From Roseomonas acroporae (GTDB lineage: Bacteria; Pseudomonadota; Alphaproteobacteria; Acetobacterales; Acetobacteraceae), in the NCBI RefSeq assembly GCF_023223525.1, contig NZ_JALPRX010000023.1, positions 1 to 64,000 on the forward strand: DNA of 64,000 nucleotides, written 5' to 3'. The notes under the pieces were generated by a model that saw nothing but the letters and a program-made list of their open reading frames with translations, was not told where the DNA came from and made no database searches. The position numbers and the translations under genes are program-made. The stretch's first letter is position 1; each line of letters opens with the position of its first letter. Shown here piece after piece: positions 18,938-27,305 of this stretch.

Positions 18938-21277
18938 TTGAGCGCCGGGACCTCCTACGAACACGGCGCGATCGAGGCCGCCGGCACCACCCGTCGTCCG
19001 GGCCGGCAGGCTGGCGCCGGGGAAGGCGCGCCCACCTGGCACCGGCCGGCGGCCCCCGACGGCCAGGGTGCCGGCCCGCCCGGCCACAGGCCCGGCACGG
19101 CGTGGCGGCCCGGCCGGCTCCTGGCCCGCGCGTCGCGGCCGGGCCGCCGGGCCGCCGCCTTCGCCCGCCGCTCCGCCATCCGCTGGGCCATCCGTTGGGC
19201 CGCCCGCTGGACCGCCCGCTGGACCGCCCATTGGGACGCCCTGAACGGCCGCGCGGCGCCGCTGTCGCCCGCCCTCTACCTGCTGCTGCTCATGGCCATC
19301 CTGGCGCCGATCGGGCTGATGGCGGCCGGCGCCTGGGTCACCTGGCGCGGCGCCTGGGGAGAGGCGCGCCACGAGGTCAAGCACACCGCCGATGCCGTGG
19401 CCGAGTACGCGGCGCGCACCTTCGACAGCCAGGTGCTGCTCGCGCGCGGGGTGAACGACCTGCTGCGCGGCCTCGACGACGCCACGGTGCGCCTCAACGA
19501 GCCGAGCCTGCATCTCGCCCTGCGCCGCATGACGGGCCGCGCCCCCGCCGTGGCGACGCTGCTCGTCCTCGACCGCGACGGCTACCCGCTGGTCAGCGCC
19601 GACCTCGACCCCGTGCCGCGCGACGTGTCGCTGCGCGACCGGGACTACCACGCCGCCCTGCGCCGCCCCGGCGCGCCGGAGGTGCGGATCGCCACGGAGC
19701 GGCAGGAGCCGGGGGAGGGCCACGTCGCCGGCGTTCCCTTCGCCGTCGCGCTGCGGCGGCAGGACACCGGCAACAAGGCGGCGGGCGTCGACGGCTTCGA
19801 CGGCGTGGTGGTGGTGCTGCTGCGTCCGCCGGTGATCGCCGAGGGCTTCGGCCGCCTCGCCAGTCCCGGCGACGTGGTGGCCCTGGTGCGCGAGGACGGC
19901 CAGATGCTGGCGCGCCATCCCGACGCACCTCGTCCCCCCGCGTCCGGCGCCGCCGCGGACCCCGGTCCGTCGGAGGCCGGCCCGGGGCGGAGCGACGGCG
20001 TGACGGCCACCCGACCCCTGCCGGACTACGGCCTGCGGGTCGTCGTCACCCGGCCCGCCGGCGGCATCCGCGAGCGCTGGCGGGAGGTGCTGCTGCCGCA
20101 GCTCGCCATCGGCCTGCCGGCGCTGCTGGCGCTGCTGGCCCTGTCCTACCTGGCGCTGCAGCGCAGCCGCAGCGCGGCCGAGGCGCAGGCGGCGCTGCGC
20201 GAGGCGGCCGCGCGCCGCACGGCGGGCGAGGCGCTGCGCACCAGCCAGGCCAGGCTGCATCTGGTGCTGGAGGCCGCGCGCCTCGGCACCTGGGAGATCG
20301 ATCTCGACGGGGCAGGGGGGGCGGGGCAGGCGGGTGCCGGCCCCGCTGGCGGCCTCACCTGGTCCGCCCGCGCCGCCGCGCTCTGCGGCCTGCCGGCCGA
20401 CGCCACGGTGCGGCAATTGTACCGCCGCGTGCATCGCGAGGACCGGCCGCGCCTGCACGCGCTGCTGCGCCGCCTGCGGGCGGGCGACGGCGCCGAGCTG
20501 CAGGACGAGTTCCGCCTGCGGCGCCAGGATGGCTGGCGCTGGCTGGCGGTCGCCGGCCGGCGGATCGCGCCCCCGGCGGCCGGACCGGGGCGCGCCGCCC
20601 CGTCGCGCCGTGCCGCCGGCATCCTGCTCGACATCACCGAGCGGCGCGAGGCCGAGGAGCGGCGCGCCCTGCTGGTGCAGGAGGTGGACCACCGCGCCAA
20701 GAACGCCCTGGCCGTGGTGATCTCGCTGCTGCGCCTCGCGCCGCGCCACGACGCGGCGGCCTTCGCCGCGACGGTGGAGGCGCGGATCGGCGCCATGGCC
20801 CGCGTGCACGCCCTGCTGGCCGATGGCGGCTGGAGCGGCACCGCCCTGCGCGCCATCGCCGAGGGCGAGCTGCGCCCCTATGCCGCCGGCCCCGGCCGGC
20901 CGCCCCGCGTGCGGCTCGACGGTCCCTCCGTGCACCTGGAGCCGCAGGCGGCGCAGGCCCTGTCCATGGCGCTGCACGAGCTGGCGACCAACGCCGCCAG
21001 GCACGGCGCGCTGTCGCGCCCGGAAGGATCGGTGTCGCTGTGCTGGTCCGTCGGCGGAAGGGGCGGGGAATTGCGGGTCGAGTGGCGCGAGCGCGGCGGC
21101 CCGGCCGTGGCCGCCCACCCGTCGCGCGGCTTCGGCGTGCGCCTGATCGAGGCCACCGCCCGGGCGCAGCTCGGCGCCATGCCCGCCTGGCACTGGGAGG
21201 CGGAGGGGCTGCGCTGCGTGCTCGCCATCGCCCCCGGCCGCTTCGCCGTCGACGCCGCGCCCCCGGCGCAGGACTGA
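18938..21277 (+). CDS. Membrane-bound HWE/HisKA_2 sensor histidine kinase
   Basis: 779 residues if the TTG at 18938 is used; no ATG occurs before the first membrane helix, so the start is uncertain. Order: arginine-rich N terminus with an IRWAIRWAARWTARW repeat; helix around 112-135; a periplasmic Cache-like sensor; second helix around 385-408; a PAS-like region; then a kinase core with the phospho-acceptor in VDHRAKNALAVVISL (about 585), ALHELATNAARHGAL and the GFGVRLIEA end. Tryptophan-containing RVEWRERGGP fits the HWE class. No response regulator adjoins directly; the hybrid gene at 24730 is a candidate partner. A 23-nt tandem repeat spans the stop. Confidence 0.86.
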   Translation: MSAGTSYEHGAIEAAGTTRRPGRQAGAGEGAPTWHRPAAPDGQGAGPPGHRPGTAWRPGRLLARASRPGRRAAAFARRSAIRWAIRWAARWTARWTAHWDALNGRAAPLSPALYLLLLMAILAPIGLMAAGAWVTWRGAWGEARHEVKHTADAVAEYAARTFDSQVLLARGVNDLLRGLDDATVRLNEPSLHLALRRMTGRAPAVATLLVLDRDGYPLVSADLDPVPRDVSLRDRDYHAALRRPGAPEVRIATERQEPGEGHVAGVPFAVALRRQDTGNKAAGVDGFDGVVVVLLRPPVIAEGFGRLASPGDVVALVREDGQMLARHPDAPRPPASGAAADPGPSEAGPGRSDGVTATRPLPDYGLRVVVTRPAGGIRERWREVLLPQLAIGLPALLALLALSYLALQRSRSAAEAQAALREAAARRTAGEALRTSQARLHLVLEAARLGTWEIDLDGAGGAGQAGAGPAGGLTWSARAAALCGLPADATVRQLYRRVHREDRPRLHALLRRLRAGDGAELQDEFRLRRQDGWRWLAVAGRRIAPPAAGPGRAAPSRRAAGILLDITERREAEERRALLVQEVDHRAKNALAVVISLLRLAPRHDAAAFAATVEARIGAMARVHALLADGGWSGTALRAIAEGELRPYAAGPGRPPRVRLDGPSVHLEPQAAQALSMALHELATNAARHGALSRPEGSVSLCWSVGGRGGELRVEWRERGGPAVAAHPSRGFGVRLIEATARAQLGAMPAWHWEAEGLRCVLAIAPGRFAVDAAPPAQD

Positions 21278-21326
21278 TCACGCCCCCGGCGCAGGACTGA
21301 TCGCGCCTCCGGCGCAGGGCTGCTTC
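21258..21326 (+). repeat. 23-nt tandem repeat across the kinase stop codon
   Basis: Units start at 21258, 21281 and 21304, each beginning CGCCCCCGGCGCAGG or a close variant. The true stop (21275-21277) lies in the first unit. The period is not a multiple of three, so it did not extend the protein. Confidence 0.85.
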
Positions 21327-21374
21327 CGGCCCGCGCGGGTCCCGGCGCAGGCGGGCCGGTCCCGCGCGCCGGCC

Positions 21375-22547
21375 TCAGCCGGGCGGGTACTCGGTGTCGA
21401 GCAGCGGGAAGGCGCTGTGCACGTGCGGCTCCGCCACCGGCCGCGCCGGCGCGAGGCAGGCGCGGTCGAGCTGCCCGAACCCCGTCGCCCCGAGCAGCCC
21501 CAGGCACTCCGCCGCCTCCACCTCCAGCAGCTCCAGCGCCCGCACCACCCCCTCGGCCCCGGCTGCCGCCAGCCCGTAGCAATAGAGCCGCCCGAGCCCG
21601 ACGAGATCGGCCCCGAGCGCCACCGCCTTCACCAGGTCGGTGCCGCGGTACACCCCGCCATCCATCCAGACCTGCGCCCGCCCCGCCACCGCCTCGACCA
21701 CCTCCGGCAGCACGTCCAGCGAGCCGCGGCCGTGGTCGAGCTGCCGCCCGCCATGGTTCGAGACGTAGACCACGTCCACCCCGTGCTCGCAGGCGAGCGC
21801 CGCGTCCTCGCCCGTGCCGATGCCCTTCAGGATCAGCGGGATCGCGTGCCGCTCCTTGAACCGCGCCACCTCGCGCCAGCTCAGCGCCGCCTGGTGCCTC
21901 TGCTCGCTGCCCTGCACCGTGGCGCGCCAGGGCTTGGCGAAGCGCCGCGCGATGTCGCGCTCGCGCCGCGAATAGACCGCCGTGTCCACCGTCAGGCAGA
22001 ACATGTCGTACCCCGCCGCCACGGCGCGCGCGACGACGTCGTCCACCCACGCATCGTCGCCGCGCACGTAGAGCTGGAACACCTTGGGCCCGTCCGCCGC
22101 CGCCGCGATCGGCTCCAGCCCCGGCTGCGTCACGGAGCTGGCCATGAACGGCACCCCGAACGCCGCCGCCCCGCGCGCCACCGTCGTCCCGCCCTGCTTC
22201 TCGAAATCGAGCGATTCGAGCCCGCCCACCGGCGCCAGGATCACCGGCAGCCGGATCGACCGCCCCTGGAACCGCCCCCATGGGAACCGCCCCGTGCAGT
22301 CGATGCGCGACACGTCGCGCAGCACGCGCGGCCGGAACGCCCAGCCATCCAGCGCCGCGCGGTTGCGCCGCACCGTCGTCTCGGTCTCCGTCCCGCCCAC
22401 CAGATAGTCCCAGACATTCGGGTGCAGCGCCGCGCGCGCCGCCCGCACCAGCTCGTGCAGGGTCAGGAACCGGCCCTCGGTCTGGCTCAGCCCCTCCGTC
22501 TGGCTCAGACCCCCGGTCTGGTTCAGCCCCCCTGTCTGGTTCAGCAT
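21375..22547 (-). CDS. FMN-dependent alpha-hydroxy-acid dehydrogenase (lactate dehydrogenase-like)
   Basis: 390 residues; ATG at 22547 with GGAGGGG upstream. FMN barrel motifs: PVILAPVGGLESL, LYVRGDDAWVDD, the lysine in LILKGIGTGEDA, the catalytic His-Arg motif VYVSNHGGRQLDHG and WMDGGVYRGTDLVKAVALGA. The family oxidises L-lactate, glycolate or mandelate. The N terminus has four tandem hexapeptides (NQTGGL/SQTEGL), encoded by 18-nt repeats, before normal family sequence begins at FLTLHELVRAAR. It is divergent from the CHASE3 kinase gene. Exact substrate unresolved. Confidence 0.9.
   Translation of the reverse strand: MLNQTGGLNQTGGLSQTEGLSQTEGRFLTLHELVRAARAALHPNVWDYLVGGTETETTVRRNRAALDGWAFRPRVLRDVSRIDCTGRFPWGRFQGRSIRLPVILAPVGGLESLDFEKQGGTTVARGAAAFGVPFMASSVTQPGLEPIAAAADGPKVFQLYVRGDDAWVDDVVARAVAAGYDMFCLTVDTAVYSRRERDIARRFAKPWRATVQGSEQRHQAALSWREVARFKERHAIPLILKGIGTGEDAALACEHGVDVVYVSNHGGRQLDHGRGSLDVLPEVVEAVAGRAQVWMDGGVYRGTDLVKAVALGADLVGLGRLYCYGLAAAGAEGVVRALELLEVEAAECLGLLGATGFGQLDRACLAPARPVAEPHVHSAFPLLDTEYPPG
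22481..22547 (-). repeat. 18-nt in-frame tandem repeat at an N terminus
   Basis: Units begin at 22481, 22499, 22517 and 22535 with TCTGGCTCAG or TCTGGTTCAG on the plus strand. They encode four hexapeptides directly after the start codon of the flavoenzyme gene. Confidence 0.88.
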
Positions 22548-22701
22548 GGAAGTCCCCTCCGTCCCGCCCCTGCGTGGGGGCTTTTCGGGCGCGACCTTGC
22601 GCGGCTTCGCGGCGCCCCGCAACGGGCTGCCGGCGACCCGCCGAGGCTGATTCGCCCCGCCCACCTTGTCACCGCCCCGACTTCCTGCTTCCACCACCGC
22701 G

Positions 22702-24216
22702 ATGCCGTTCACCCGCACCGCCCTCGGCCGCGCCACCCTCGCCCTGCTGCTGGTCGGCTTCCTCTGCCTGCTCGGCCTCGGCGGCGCCACGCTCTGGCTG
22801 GTGGAGCAGACGCGCGGCTTCACCGCCCGCGTCGAGCAGACCCAGCTGGTGCGCAGCCTCGCCTACCAGGCCCTGGCGCAGCTCCAGAACCTGGAGACCG
22901 GCCAGCGCGGCTACCTGCTCACCCAGGACCGCGCCTACCTCGCCCCCTACGAGGAGGCGCGCGCCCGCCTGCCCGACCTGCTGGCGCGGCTCGCCGCCGT
23001 CACCGTCACCGCCACCGGCCGGCAGATGACCGGCGAGCTCGGCCGCCTCGCCGACGAGAAGCTCGCCGAGCTGGCCGAGACCATCGCCCTGGTCGATGCC
23101 GGCAACCTGCCCGGCGCCGTCGCCGTGGTGCGCACCGACCGCGGCAGGCGCCTGATGGACGAGGCGCGCCTCGACATCGACCGGCTGATCGGCACCACCA
23201 CCACGCGGCTCACCGACGCCACCGGCCGGCTCGTCGCGAATGCGCGCTGGCTGCTCTGGGTCACCCTCGCCGCCATCGCCGTCATCGTCCTGGTCGCCGG
23301 CTTCTCGCTCTGGCTGTTCCGCCGCTACGCCGCCGAGCTGGAGCAGGCGGGCCGGGAGGTGCAGGCGGCCAACGCCGCGCTGGAGCGGCGCGTGCACGAG
23401 CGCACCGCCGACCTCGAGGCCGCCAACGCCGAGATCCAGCGCTTCGCCTACATCGTCAGCCACGACCTGCGCGCGCCGCTGGTCAACGTCATGGGCTTCA
23501 CCGCCGAGTTCGAGATCGGCGTCGAATCCCTGCGCGCCCTGGTGGACCGCGTCGAGGCCGAGGCCCCGGCGCTGCTCACCGCCGAGGCCCGCACCGCCGC
23601 GCGCGAGGACCTGCCCGAGGCCGTCTCCTTCATCCGCTCCTCGACGCAGCGCATGGACGGGCTGATCAACGCCATCCTCAGGCTCTCGCGCGAGGGCCGG
23701 CGGCGCCTGGTGCCGGAGCGGCTGCGCATGGCCGAGCTGGTCGGCGGCCTCGCCAAGACCGTGCGGCACCAGCTCGAGGAGCGCGGCGCCGTCATCGAGG
23801 TGGCGCCGGACCTGCCCGACCTCACCTCGGACCGAATCGCGCTGGAGCAGATCTTCGGCAACCTGCTCGACAACGCCGTGAAGTACCTCGACCCCGCCCG
23901 CCCCGGCCGCATCGAGGTGCGCGGCCGCCTCGACCGCGGCCCCGTGGGCGGCCCGGCCGGGGGGCAGGCGGTCTACGAGGTCGAGGACAACGGCCGCGGC
24001 ATCCCGGCCCGCGACCACGAGCGCATCTTCGAGCTGTTCCGCCGCTCCGGCGCCCAGGACCGGCCGGGCGAGGGCATCGGCCTCGCCCATGTCCGCGCCC
24101 TGGTCCGCCGCCTCGGCGGCTCCATAGGCTGCGACTCGGAGCCCGGACGCGGCTCGGTGTTCCGGATCGTGCTGCCCAGGGTTACAGTCGCGACGACAGG
24201 GGACGATCAGCCATGA
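22702..24216 (+). CDS. CHASE3-type sensor histidine kinase
   Basis: 504 residues from the ATG at 22702. Helix 1 is around 10-30, then an extracytoplasmic four-helix CHASE3-like region containing LQNLETGQRGYLLTQD, helix 2 around 185-207 and a coiled coil. The HisKA box FAYIVSHDLRAPLVN is near 250, N box NLLDNAVKYLDP near 390, then EVEDNGRGIP and GEGIGLAHV. It should autophosphorylate and pass phosphate to the regulator whose start codon overlaps its stop (ATGA). The start is favoured by the position of helix 1; the ribosome site is weak. Confidence 0.92.
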   Translation: MPFTRTALGRATLALLLVGFLCLLGLGGATLWLVEQTRGFTARVEQTQLVRSLAYQALAQLQNLETGQRGYLLTQDRAYLAPYEEARARLPDLLARLAAVTVTATGRQMTGELGRLADEKLAELAETIALVDAGNLPGAVAVVRTDRGRRLMDEARLDIDRLIGTTTTRLTDATGRLVANARWLLWVTLAAIAVIVLVAGFSLWLFRRYAAELEQAGREVQAANAALERRVHERTADLEAANAEIQRFAYIVSHDLRAPLVNVMGFTAEFEIGVESLRALVDRVEAEAPALLTAEARTAAREDLPEAVSFIRSSTQRMDGLINAILRLSREGRRRLVPERLRMAELVGGLAKTVRHQLEERGAVIEVAPDLPDLTSDRIALEQIFGNLLDNAVKYLDPARPGRIEVRGRLDRGPVGGPAGGQAVYEVEDNGRGIPARDHERIFELFRRSGAQDRPGEGIGLAHVRALVRRLGGSIGCDSEPGRGSVFRIVLPRVTVATTGDDQP

Positions 24217-24647
24217 ACACCGCCGCCCAGGCCGTGACCATCGTGATGGTCGAGGACGACGAGGGTCATGCCCGCCTGATCGAGCGCAACCTCAAGCGCG
24301 CCGGCGTCTTCAACGAGGTGCGGCATTTCGCGAGCGGCACCGCGGCCATCGAGCACCTGTTCGGCCCCGACGGCCCGAACGGCCGCCCCGTGCTGGTGCT
24401 GCTCGACCTCAACCTGCCCGACATGAGCGGCTTCGACATCCTGGCGAAGCTGAAGGAGGACCCGAAGCTGCGCTTCGCGCCGGTGATCGTGCTCACCACC
24501 ACCGACGACGAGCGCGAGATCCGCCGCGGCTACGAGCTCGGCTGCAACGTCTACATCACGAAGCCGGTGAACTACGAGACCTTCGCCCAGGCGATCCGCC
24601 AGCTCGGCCTGTTCCTGGCGGTGATCCAGGTGCCGGAAGCCCCGTGA
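24213..24647 (+). CDS. Single-domain response regulator (Rcp1/CheY-like)
   Basis: 144 residues, overlapping the kinase gene by 4 nt. Receiver features: acidic pair VEDDEGHA, phospho-acceptor Asp in LLDLNLPDMSG (about 67), Thr in VLTTTDD and Lys in YITKPVNYETF. There is no output domain; proteins of this type commonly sit beside phytochrome- or CHASE3-type kinases. The next gene, a receiver-kinase hybrid 82 nt downstream, may continue the relay. Confidence 0.93.
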   Translation: MNTAAQAVTIVMVEDDEGHARLIERNLKRAGVFNEVRHFASGTAAIEHLFGPDGPNGRPVLVLLDLNLPDMSGFDILAKLKEDPKLRFAPVIVLTTTDDEREIRRGYELGCNVYITKPVNYETFAQAIRQLGLFLAVIQVPEAP

Positions 24648-24729
24648 GCCCGGCCGCGCGCCGCGGCACGCGCCCCGCGCCCGGCCGTTCCGCGCCCGGC
24701 CGTTCCGTGCCGCCGGGCGCCGCCCCCCC

Positions 24730-25824
24730 ATGACCGACGCCCCGCGCCGCGTGCTCTACATCGACGACGACGCGGGCATCCGGCGCCTCGTGCAGCGCGA
24801 CTTCGAGCGCCACGGCTACGCCGTCACCCCGGCCGCCGACGGCACCGAAGGGCTGCGCCTCGCCGCCGCCGAGCCGTTCGACGCGATCTGCCTCGACCAC
24901 TTCATGCCCGGCCAGGACGGGCTGGAGACGCTGGCCGCGCTGCGCGCCCTGCCCGAGCCGCCGCCGGTGATCTACGTCACCGGCTCCGAGGAGGGGCGCA
25001 TCGCCGTCTCGGCGCTGCGCGCGGGCTCGGCCGACTACGTCATCAAGGAGGCGGGCGGCGACTTCCTGATGCTGCTGCGCGCCGCCGTCGCCGACGCGAT
25101 CGAGCGCGAGGCGCTGCGCCGCGCCAAGGAGGCGGCCGAGCGCGAGGTGCGCGAGGCGCGCGACCGCGCCGAGGAGCTGGCCCGCCAGCGCGCCATGCTG
25201 CTGCGCGAGGTGAACCACCGCGTCGCCAACAGCCTCCAGCTCATCGCCTCGCTCACCCGGCTGCAGGAGAACACGCTGACCGACCCCGCCGCGCGCGGCG
25301 CGCTGGCCGAGATGCGCAGCCGCGTCGCCGCCGTGGCGCAGGTCCACCGGCGCCTCTACACCTCGGACGACGTCAACAACGTCGCCCTCGACGACTACCT
25401 GGCCGGCCTGGTGGGCGAGCTGGAACGCTCCATGGCCCTGACCCCGCAGGGCTGCGGCATCTCGCTCGACGCCGAGCCGCTGAGCGTGCCGACGGACAAG
25501 GCCGTCTCGCTCGGCGTGATCGTGGCGGAACTGGTGACCAACGCGGTGAAGTACGCCTACCCCGAGGGCGGCGGCCCGATCCGCATCCGCCTGCGCGCCC
25601 CCCGGGGAAGCGCGCCAGGGGGCGAACCGGCGAGCAGGGCGGGCGACGCGACGCTGACGGTGGAGGATGACGGCATCGGCAGCGGCGGCGCCGGCCCCAC
25701 GCGCGGCACCGGCCTCGGGCGGCGCGTGGTGGAGGCGCTGGCCGGCAGCCTCGGCGGCCGGGTGGAGGCGCAGGAGCGGTCGCGGGGCACGGCCATCGTG
25801 GTGAGCTTCCCAGCGGGGGAATAG
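24730..25824 (+). CDS. Receiver - HisKA_2 histidine kinase hybrid
   Basis: 364 residues. Residues 1-120 are a receiver (LYIDDDAGIRRL, Asp in CLDHFMPGQDG near 56, VIYVTGSEEG). A helical linker leads to the HisKA_2 box REVNHRVANSLQLIASL near 160, then VIVAELVTNAVKYAYPEGG and a VEDDGIG ATPase motif. It lacks membrane helices, so a soluble kinase gated by receiver phosphorylation is expected. It follows a kinase and a regulator gene on the same strand. Confidence 0.92.
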   Translation: MTDAPRRVLYIDDDAGIRRLVQRDFERHGYAVTPAADGTEGLRLAAAEPFDAICLDHFMPGQDGLETLAALRALPEPPPVIYVTGSEEGRIAVSALRAGSADYVIKEAGGDFLMLLRAAVADAIEREALRRAKEAAEREVREARDRAEELARQRAMLLREVNHRVANSLQLIASLTRLQENTLTDPAARGALAEMRSRVAAVAQVHRRLYTSDDVNNVALDDYLAGLVGELERSMALTPQGCGISLDAEPLSVPTDKAVSLGVIVAELVTNAVKYAYPEGGGPIRIRLRAPRGSAPGGEPASRAGDATLTVEDDGIGSGGAGPTRGTGLGRRVVEALAGSLGGRVEAQERSRGTAIVVSFPAGE

Positions 25825-26006
25825 GCGGGGAATAGGCGGGGGAACGGCCCGTCTCCCGGCGGGCACCCCCGGCGCTGGAAGGTCGGGGACGGGAAGGGGG
25901 GAGGACGGAAGGGGCGCCGCCCAACCGCGCGCCGCCTCGCCCGTTGACCCCGTCGCGCTCCTCTCCGCATTCTCCGGCGCCGGAAGACGGAAAGGGGAGG
26001 ATCGCC

Positions 26007-27089
26007 ATGCAGGCCGGAAAGGCCTTCCTGCGCGCGGCGCTGGCATTCGGGCTGCTCTCGGCCACCCCGCCCGCGCCGCGGGCCGCCGAGTATCCCGCCC
26101 CGCGCGAGGCCGACTGGATCGCCCGCGACTTCCGCTTCCACGACGGCACCGTGCTGCCCGAGCTGCGCCTGCACTACGCCACGGTCGGCGAGCCGACCGG
26201 CGAGCCGGTGCTGGTCCTGCACGGCACCGGCGGCAGCGGCACCGGCCTGCTGAGCCCCGCCTTCGCCGGCGAGCTGTTCGGCCCCGGCCAGCCGCTCGAC
26301 GCCACGCGCCACTTCGTCATCCTGCCCGACGCGATCGGCACCGGCGGCTCGTCCAGGCCCTCCGACGGGCTGCGCGCCGGCTTCCCGCGCTACGACTACG
26401 AGGACATGGTGCGCGCGCAGCACCGCCTGCTCACCGAGGGGCTGGGCGTGCGCCACCTGCGCCTGGTGCTCGGCAATTCCATGGGCGGGATGGAAGCCTG
26501 GGTCTGGGGCTACACCTTCCCCGACTTCATGGACGCGCTGGTGCCGATGGCCTCGCAGCCCACGCCGATGGCCGGCCGCAACTGGATGCTGCGCCGCCTG
26601 CTGGTCGAGACGATCCGCAACGACCCGGCCTACGCCAACGGCAACTACGCCGCCCAGCCGCCCTCGCTGCGCTGGGCCAGCACCTTCTTCGACGTGGCCA
26701 CCAACGGCGGCACGCTGAACCTCTCGGCGCGCGGCGCCACCCGCGAGGGCGCCGACCGCTACGTCGAGGAGCGCCTCGCCCTGCCCGCGCCGCGCGACGC
26801 CAACGACTTCATCTTCCAGTGGGCCGCCTCGGCCGACTACGACCCGACGCCCCATCTCGGGCGCATCCGCGCCCCGGTGCTCGCCATCAATTCCGCCGAC
26901 GACGAGCGCAACCCGCCCGAGACCGGCGCCACCGAGCGCGCCATGGCGCGGCTGCCGAACGGCCGCCTGCTGCTCATCCCCGCCAGCACCGAGACGCGCG
27001 GCCACGGCACCACCGGCCAGGCGCGCTTCTGGGCCGCGGCGCTGGGCGAGTTCCTGCAGTCCGTGCCGCGGCGGGAGGCGGCGCGCTGA
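26007..27089 (+). CDS. Exported alpha/beta hydrolase, homoserine acetyltransferase-like
   Basis: 360 residues; ATG at 26007 with AAAGGGGAGG upstream. A signal peptide (AFLRAALAFGLLSATPPAPRA) precedes the alpha/beta fold. Nucleophile elbow LVLGNSMGGMEAW holds the Ser, the acid lies in AINSADDERNPP and the His in ETRGHGTTG. The fold belongs to the MetX branch, but the signal peptide and the absence of methionine genes argue for a periplasmic esterase or hydrolase. An MFS transporter gene follows 216 nt downstream. Confidence 0.85.
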   Translation: MQAGKAFLRAALAFGLLSATPPAPRAAEYPAPREADWIARDFRFHDGTVLPELRLHYATVGEPTGEPVLVLHGTGGSGTGLLSPAFAGELFGPGQPLDATRHFVILPDAIGTGGSSRPSDGLRAGFPRYDYEDMVRAQHRLLTEGLGVRHLRLVLGNSMGGMEAWVWGYTFPDFMDALVPMASQPTPMAGRNWMLRRLLVETIRNDPAYANGNYAAQPPSLRWASTFFDVATNGGTLNLSARGATREGADRYVEERLALPAPRDANDFIFQWAASADYDPTPHLGRIRAPVLAINSADDERNPPETGATERAMARLPNGRLLLIPASTETRGHGTTGQARFWAAALGEFLQSVPRREAAR

Positions 27090-27305
27090 CGCGCCGCGCC
27101 GGCCGGCGCCCGCCGGCGCCACGCCCGCCGATGGACTTTCCTTAACCCGCACCATCCCGGATCGCGCTTGCATTCGGCCTGCCGGCGCGGCCTCCTCGGG
27201 CGGGGCCGCACGGAACGGCCACCGCGAAACACGGACGTGAAACACGGGCCGGCCCCCAGCCGCCGCAGCCGCGACGGCGCCGGGATGCCGGGGGAGGAAA
27301 TCCGG

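Noticed and set aside
26007-27089. metX (homoserine O-acetyltransferase)
   Set aside because: The fold matches, but a signal peptide is present and no methionine biosynthesis genes adjoin.
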